NCBI GenBank assembly: GCA_023091665.1
Contig: JALJCQ010000004.1
Coordinates: 2,914,001-2,978,000, forward strand
Source of the DNA: Pythium myriotylum
Taxonomy: Eukaryota; Oomycota; Peronosporomycetes; Pythiales; Pythiaceae
Direction: 5' to 3'
Length of the DNA: 64,000 nt
Below are positions 58,601 through 64,000 of this stretch, piece after piece. The notes under the pieces were generated by a model that was not told the origin of the DNA, searched no databases, and saw nothing but the letters and a program-made list of their open reading frames with translations. The position numbers and the translations under genes are program-made. The first letter of the stretch is position 1; every line of letters starts with the position of its first letter.

Positions 58601-60094
58601 TTAGGAGATATTAGCGGGCTTGAAGACATTGAATCCGTCGCCGGCCGTACTGACAAGCACGCCGGGGCACTGCGGGTGGAAGTGGACCTCCTTGATGTCG
58701 GTCTGGCCCTGGTGGATGAAGAGGAGCTGCGGCGGCAGGTCCACCTTGGGGTTCTCGCTGTCGGGCTCGGCCGACGCAGCCTCGGGGTCTTCTTCGACCG
58801 ACATATCCCAGACCGAGATCTGGTTGTCGGCGCCGGCGACCGCGAGCACCGACTCGTCCGTCGGGTGCCACTCGATCGACGTGATCGGCGCCGTGTGGTA
58901 GCGGAAGTGGGCCACGACCTCGTTGTTCTTCTTGGAAAAGTTCCGCAGGTCCCAGATCTTGAACGAGCCGTCGTCCGAGCCGGACGCGAGCAGGTACGCC
59001 ACGTTGCGGTTCCACGAGATCACGTTCACGTCGTCGTCGTGCGCGAGCACGTCGAGCACGCTGCGGTTCTGGTTGTTTTGTCGCGTATCCCAAATGCGGA
59101 TCGTGCGATCGGACGAGCACGACGCGAACACGGTCTCCTCCGTGGGCGACCACTGGATGTCTTCGACCGAGCCCGTGTGGCCCGTGTACGGCACTTTGTT
59201 GACCTGCCACGAACCCTCGGTCGGGTCCCAAACGTAGATGAACTTGCGCAAGTCGCCCGAGGCGAATCGACCGGCGCGCACGGGCGACCAATCCATCGCG
59301 AAGCCTTCGTCCGGGTGGCCTGAGAACGTGTACACTGGCTGCTGCTTGGTCGGCAGCGGCGTCGCGAGCTTGCCCTCGAGTGACTCGAGCTGCTTGGAGA
59401 TATCCCACATGTGCACTTTCTTCAGGTCCGACCACGTCGCGACGATGTTGGACGACTGCGGCATCGAGCGGATACGGTTCACGCCGCCCTTGTGAGGGAT
59501 GGAGCGCGACTCGAGAATCGGATCGCCTTCGACGTCGTCGTCGTCGTCCGACTCCTCGGCCTCCGAGTCCGAGTCGTCGCTGTGCTTGGTCTTGTGGAGA
59601 TCGGCCATCTTCATGACCGTGATCTGGTTCTCTTCGGGCTTGGCGGCCTGCGTGCCCGAGACCACGTACATGGACATGGGGAAGCGCGTGCGCACGGCGC
59701 CGAGGTTGTCGCGCACAATGTCGATACTGAGCGCGGGCCACTCGGCCGTCATCGCAAAGTACATGTCGTACGCCGAGCTGTCGTAGTCGAGCACTTCGTC
59801 TTCGCCGAGCGCGTCCACGCCGGGCATGAACACCTTCTTGATCTCCTTGGGCTCTTCGTCGTCGTCCTCCATGTTGACGTCGCCGCCGTTGGCCTTGTCG
59901 CCGTTCTCGTTCTCGTCGTCGTCGTCATCATCCTCTTCTTCCTCGCTCTCGATCATCTCTTCGTCTTCGAGATCGTCGCCGAACGGGTCTTCGAACTCGA
60001 GCGCCTCGTCGTCTTCATTGTGCTCGCCCTCGAAGGCCGCGCCGCGCTTGGGCGCGTGCTCCACGTCGCTCGCCGCGCGCTTCTTGAGGCTCAT
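58601..60094 (-). CDS. GRWD1: Glutamate-rich WD-repeat protein, GRWD1/Rrb1 family
   Basis: 497 residues, intronless. The N-terminus is a long acidic stretch (DDLEDEEMIESEEEEDDDDDD region). Then come VFMPGVDAL...LDYDSSAYDMYFAMTAEWPALSID, the conserved GRWD1/RbAp-type entry motif, and at least five WD repeats (for example GHTGSVEDIQWSPTEETVFA, SSDRTIRIWDTR, SDDGSFKIWDLR, GADNQISVWDMS). It ends VHFHPQCPGVLVSTAGDGFNVF. Yeast Rrb1 and animal GRWD1 chaperone ribosomal protein L3 during 60S subunit assembly in the nucleolus. Confidence 0.93.
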   Translation of the reverse strand: MSLKKRAASDVEHAPKRGAAFEGEHNEDDEALEFEDPFGDDLEDEEMIESEEEEDDDDDDENENGDKANGGDVNMEDDDEEPKEIKKVFMPGVDALGEDEVLDYDSSAYDMYFAMTAEWPALSIDIVRDNLGAVRTRFPMSMYVVSGTQAAKPEENQITVMKMADLHKTKHSDDSDSEAEESDDDDDVEGDPILESRSIPHKGGVNRIRSMPQSSNIVATWSDLKKVHMWDISKQLESLEGKLATPLPTKQQPVYTFSGHPDEGFAMDWSPVRAGRFASGDLRKFIYVWDPTEGSWQVNKVPYTGHTGSVEDIQWSPTEETVFASCSSDRTIRIWDTRQNNQNRSVLDVLAHDDDVNVISWNRNVAYLLASGSDDGSFKIWDLRNFSKKNNEVVAHFRYHTAPITSIEWHPTDESVLAVAGADNQISVWDMSVEEDPEAASAEPDSENPKVDLPPQLLFIHQGQTDIKEVHFHPQCPGVLVSTAGDGFNVFKPANIS

Positions 60095-60372
60095 GGTCGG
60101 CCTGCCACTGCCGCCAACCAACGCGCCGGGCTATGATGCGCGAGGAGCTCCGATCGATGATTGGCCGAAATGCGAACCACTGTACCCATTCGTTGGACGC
60201 GAAAGTTCAGTTTTCATTCTGTCTGTTACAGTACAAATCCTCCAAATCCGTGTGGACCACATGATATTGATCGTGTTGGTCCTAGAATAGGGCGAGATGG
60301 GCTGTCCTAGAATAGGGCACTCTGGAAACACCGCTGAAGAGCTCCGGGTCAACCTGGTGGAGCAGCCACACC

Positions 60373-61522
60373 ATGCTGGTGTTCCGATCTGGCGCGAGCG
60401 CGCGGCGCCTGCCGCTGCTCGTGCGCCGCAACCACACGAGCGACGGCGCCGTGCTGCGCGAGATGGTCCGGTGCGTGGTCGCGCGACTCGGGGGGCTTTG
60501 CGTCCACGGAAAAAAAAACTCACAGCCATTTTGCGAGCAGGAAGGTGGACTATGACAACTACGCGTGCGGACTGCTCTTCCCGCAGGAGACGCGCAAGGC
60601 CTTCTTCGCGATCGTGCGTCGCTGCATTGCTACAAGTCATTAATGTGCATGCTGAGCCTTTTTTTTGTGTCCAGCGTGCAGTGAATGCCGAGATCGCCGC
60701 GATCAAAGACACCGTGCGCACGAATCCGGCGACGGGCAAGATCCGCATCCAGTGGTGGCGCGAGCGCATCTACGACATGTACGCGGCCGGCGAGCGCCCG
60801 CCGCCCGAGACCATGCTGCTGCGCGTCTTGGGCGAGGCCATCAAGGACCACGACCTCACACGGCGGTGGTTTGAGCGCATGATCGACGCACGCGTACGTT
60901 ATCTTTTTTTCATCCCTACACCAACCACGATTCTCTCGACGAGACCACTCAAGGCTGCTTTTTTCCGAATTGGTCTACACAGGACGAAGATCTCGACACC
61001 GACCAGTTCCAGACGCTGCGAGAGCTCGAGACGTACGCCGACCGCACGGCGGCGTCGCTGCTTTACCTGTCGCTCGAGTGTCTGGGCGTGCGCGACGCGA
61101 CCGCCGACCGTGCGGCTAACCACACAGGCGTCGCGATCGGCCTCACGACGCTGCTGCGTGGCACGCCATTCCACCTCTCGCGCAACCAGCTCTACCTCCC
61201 GGAGGAGCTGCTGACGAAGCACGCGATCACGAACGACGACTTGCTCGCAGCCACGGAGGATCCGGCGGCCGGCGAGAGACTCGCGCCCGTGGTCTTTGAG
61301 GTCGCGTGTCGAGCCCTCGAACACCTGCGAGCCGCTCGCTCGCTCAAGAGCCAAGTGCCCAAGCAGTCGGTGCCGGCGCTGCGTGCGGTGCTCCCGTCGT
61401 CGCTTTTCCTGGAGCAGCTCGAGAAGGTCAACTTCAACGTGTTTGACGCCTCGCTGCACACGCGCAGCCCCGTGGATCTCCACTTGCAGTTCATGAAGGA
61501 GTACTTCCTGCGAAGGTACTAG
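60373..61522 (+). CDS. NDUFAF6: NDUFAF6-like complex I assembly factor (squalene/phytoene synthase fold; 4 exons)
   Basis: Exons 60,373-60,470, 60,541-60,613, 60,675-60,893 and 60,983-61,522 give 309 residues. The N-terminus (MLVFRSGASARRLPLLVRR) is a mitochondrial presequence. Family blocks: DNYACGLLFPQETRKAFFAIRAVNAEIA, RIQWWRERIYDMYAA, ETYADRTAASLLYLSLE, HTGVAIGLTTLLRGTPFH, YLPEELLTKH. The Asp-rich catalytic motifs of true prenyl synthases are absent, as in NDUFAF6, which helps insert ND1 during complex I assembly. Confidence 0.88.
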
Positions 61523-61753
61523 TGTAGCACACGGCGTGCGTGCGGAGGGGGGGATGTAAGAAAACAACCATTGTCCACTGTTTTGTTTGTATCCACCATT
61601 ACCAAACGCGACGAGGTCGGGGGGAGAGAGCGGCGAGGCGGAGTCGTGTCTCCTAGCGCAGCCTATCGATCGAGTTGAGTTGCCTTGTGCGTCTGTTCTG
61701 TGATATGTGAGAGAGAGCAAGAAAGTCGTACAAGCGTTGTCGGGCGTCTCGGA

Positions 61754-62618
61754 TTATGTTCGCGGCTTCTTCGGGTACGACGAGGACGACGGCGTCTCGT
61801 GTGTGCTGTTGGGGCTGTTGCCGTTGCTGCCCGTGGGCTGCGGGCTCGTGTTCGGGCGCCGCTTGTTGTCCAGCGCCGCGAGCTGGCCTTGCAACTGGTC
61901 TTTCTTCAACTTCACGCGGTTCTCAAACTCGAACCCGCTCTTAAAGTAGTCCAGTCGCGACGGCGCCGAGATGTGGAGCAGCTCTTCTTCGATCGCGCAG
62001 GCCTACTCACGCCACCACGGTTCCGTGAGCAATTCCCTCTTTTTTTGATTTTGTTTCCTACCATGGACCTCGTGAGCAGCTACGCACCACTTGCAAGAGA
62101 TCTTCGTACGACATGCACCGGCTGCTGTAGGCGTCGCGGATCTTGGACCGCACGGCCTGGCGCTCTTCGATCGTCAGGTACATTCGCCAGTCCTGCATGG
62201 TCGCGCTCGACGCCGCCGACGACTGCGTCACGCTGCGCGTCGTCATGGTCGGCACGGCCGTGGCCGAACCAACGCCGCTGCTACTACCGCTGCCGCCGCC
62301 GCTCGCGCCGCTGCGGTTGCCGCTCAAGTTGGATCCCGGGCGGTTGTAGACGCCCGAGGACGTGACGGCGCGCAGCATCTGCGGCGGCCCCGTGGACGGC
62401 GACGCGTGGAGCACCGACGGGATCGCGTTCATGCCGACGCCGAGATGGCTCGCGAGGTTGGGCGGCCCGACGCCGATCGCGTGGCCCGAGCTCGAGGCCG
62501 CGCCGCCGCTGAGCGTGCGCTTGAGCGACGGGATGGTCGTCGTGGCGCCGCCGCCGCTGCTGGCGCCCACGCCGCCGCCGTTCGCGCTCGCCGAGTCCTT
62601 CATCTGGCTAATGTTCAT
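61754..62618 (-). CDS. KIX-domain protein, probable Mediator subunit 15 (2 exons)
   Basis: Exons 62,618-62,088 and 62,002-61,754 give 259 residues. The N-terminal 135 residues are Ser/Gly-rich low complexity. A KIX domain spans the splice junction: MQDWRMYLTIEERQAVRSKI, DAYSSRCMSYEDLLQV joined to ACAIEEELLHISAPSRLDYF, with the helix pattern of MED15/CBP KIX. The tail is Pro/Ser/Asn-rich. KIX domains bind activation domains of transcription factors. The protein is short for MED15, so a smaller oomycete form or a different KIX co-activator is possible. Confidence 0.72.
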
Positions 62619-63549
62619 CTTCGGCTCGAGGTCGTGGGTTGGCGCAGAACGGTTCTACGGGGGAACCGAAAACCACAGCTGAGGAGATGGGGATGGTTCT
62701 GTTGGTTCGTTCCGTTGGCGCGCCGCGCAGCTGGTGCAGATGGTTCCGGCACCCGATCTTACTCGGGCTCGGGTGGCGCGTTGGCGTCTCGGGTTGGGGC
62801 CGGGGATCGGGGCGGGGCGCCGTGGGAAAGCAAAACTGTTCCCCACCTTTTCCGTCGAAAAAAGCCCACACGGAAGGAAAAGCAAAAACCAAAAGAAAAC
62901 AAACAAAAAAAAGGGGGAAGGAGGAGCATGAGGAAAAGATGAGCCAACCCTCGCGAAGCTCCTGTAAAAACCGCTTCGGCCAGGTTACAGTCGAGCGTAA
63001 CCCTCAACAAAAAGCCCCCCGTTGCCAGAGAGAGTTCCTTGAGCCATGTGGCGCAGTCGGGTTTAACAGAGAGCTGACGACCGGCACAGTTTCCCAGGTG
63101 GTTCTCGGTAAAAACGTCCAAAGCACAACTTGCCCTCCGGATGGGATCCGGTTCCAACGCTCCAACTCGTCCCAAAGCTCCGGACGGTCCGTCCACATGG
63201 GCGGAGAGCCATTCCCATTCCCACGCCAACACCTCTTCCTAAATATTACTATTCATACCAACCATCGAGTCGAGTCGTCCTGGGCCGGTCGTCAAGATGA
63301 CCGTCTTTCTTCGCCGTCTCTCTCGGGGCGACGCCTGCCTTCTCCTCCCGGCGCCGGAACCTTCCTTTACTCGACGTGACTGATGAGATCTCTGGCTGTT
63401 GGCCGACCTGGATTCTCCCGAACGAGAGAGAGTCTGCTCTCACTCTCGCCATTCAGTTGATTCTAGAGAGATGCACTCGGAGATGGAGGAGACATGTAAA
63501 GTTGCTCTTAACCAAACCGTTTTCGGAGGCCTCGCTGTGTGGTAGCTAG
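62619..63549. other. Intergenic DNA
   Basis: No gene supported. It is the upstream region of the KIX gene and the 3' flank of the reductase gene, with an A-rich patch at 62,880-62,915. Confidence 0.45.
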
Positions 63550-63999
63550 CTATTGACTGCGGTGGGTTTTGCCGTGCTTGACGACGATGTGGTCAAAGTA
63601 CCAGAGGTAGAGCGTCTGTACGACCACCAAGACGGGCATCAGCACGAGCTCGAGCGGCGTGTTCACGCGCGGCGCGACGCCGTTCGCGAGTGCTCGCAGC
63701 ACTTGCAGGATCAGCTCGTTCGTGATGGCGTAGTGGCCTCGCGAGATGCCCCGGATGAGCACTTTGGCTGCGGCGTCCACCGACATGGCGTTGCCTGGCA
63801 CGACGAGCAGCTTGGTGACCTCGGGCTTGAACGCCTGCTCGTCAGCGAGCAGCGGCGAGTCCATGTCGCCAGGATAGTACACCGACGTCTCGATGTCGTA
63901 CAGCTTGAGCTCGTTGCGTAGCGCGTCGCTGAGCCCACGCACGGCGTACTTGGTGCTCGAGTACTCGGAGTAGCCAGCGACGGACGCCAGCCCGCCCTC
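63550..63999 (-). CDS. 3-ketodihydrosphingosine reductase-like SDR (partial, runs off the right edge)
   Basis: 150 codons, the C-terminal half of a short-chain dehydrogenase. It enters with GLASVAGYSEYSSTKYAVRG, containing the catalytic Tyr-x3-Lys, then LSDALRNELKLYDIETSVYYPGDMDSP. The C-terminus is membrane-embedded (LELVLMPVLVVVQTLYLWYF). This layout matches ER 3-ketosphinganine reductases (KDSR/Tsc10) of sphingolipid synthesis. The nucleotide-binding N-terminus lies beyond the window. Confidence 0.82.
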   Translation of the reverse strand, partial: EGGLASVAGYSEYSSTKYAVRGLSDALRNELKLYDIETSVYYPGDMDSPLLADEQAFKPEVTKLLVVPGNAMSVDAAAKVLIRGISRGHYAITNELILQVLRALANGVAPRVNTPLELVLMPVLVVVQTLYLWYFDHIVVKHGKTHRSQ

Positions 64000-64000
64000 G

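Noticed and set aside
59411..60136. 241-codon plus-strand frame with Val/Leu runs
   Set aside because: Mirror of the acidic region of GRWD1. Hydrophobic runs come from complementing Glu/Asp codons.

Overview
This is nuclear DNA from an oomycete, most likely of the Phytophthora/Pythium side. The signs are short GT-AG introns, tightly packed genes with little space between them, a seven-transmembrane receptor fused to a TKL kinase, small Cys-rich secreted proteins, and a Crinkler (CRN) effector with an LFLAK motif. Host genes are GC-rich. The stretch from about 9.6 to 28.5 kb is strikingly AT-rich and foreign.

Left arm (1-5,620) and 31.0-31.5 kb: a cluster of four paralogous small membrane proteins (N-terminal TM helix, Pro/Gln-rich middle, glycine-zipper helix, C-terminal FAGDF) that share an initiator-like sequence plus leader, and one Cys-rich, probably GPI-anchored secreted protein. 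The cluster is split by a nested insertion. A non-LTR retrotransposon (LINE; 5,635-30,394, minus strand, 14-bp target duplication GAACTTAACTAAGC) was itself hit by an 18.9-kb Polinton/Maverick-type Polinton-like virus (PLV; 9,590-28,481). The PLV terminal inverted repeats are about 262 bp long and differ only by one A in a homopolymer.

The PLV encodes a double-jelly-roll major capsid protein, a probable penton/minor capsid protein, an A32/FtsK-like packaging ATPase, an adenovirus-type cysteine protease, an S74-terminated fibre, further probable virion proteins, a chromodomain integrase, and protein-primed DNA polymerase B. It also carries a Crinkler gene (P-loop NTPase plus nuclease-like C-terminus) whose base composition and promoter look like the oomycete's rather than the virus's. 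Despite near-identical ends, the protease has an in-frame stop and the polymerase is split into three ORFs, so this copy is probably a young but already crippled provirus.

Right arm (31.6-64 kb): dense housekeeping genes. In order they are a TPR protein, Rogdi/RAVE subunit, CaMKK-like kinase, Rdx/SelW-like redox protein, NDP-sugar pyrophosphorylase-like enzyme, helical-repeat protein, unusual p24/GOLD protein with an inserted CBM96/DNRLRE-like domain, group IV PLP decarboxylase, galactokinase/GalNAc kinase, Yme2/RNA12-like protein, GPCR-TKL kinase, FAD monooxygenase, nucleotide-sugar transporter, Cys-rich type I membrane protein, GRWD1, NDUFAF6-like protein, MED15-type KIX protein, and a truncated 3-ketodihydrosphingosine reductase at the right edge. 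Exon boundaries were worked out by hand from splice motifs, frame and family similarity. Family names come from recognised motifs, not database searches.
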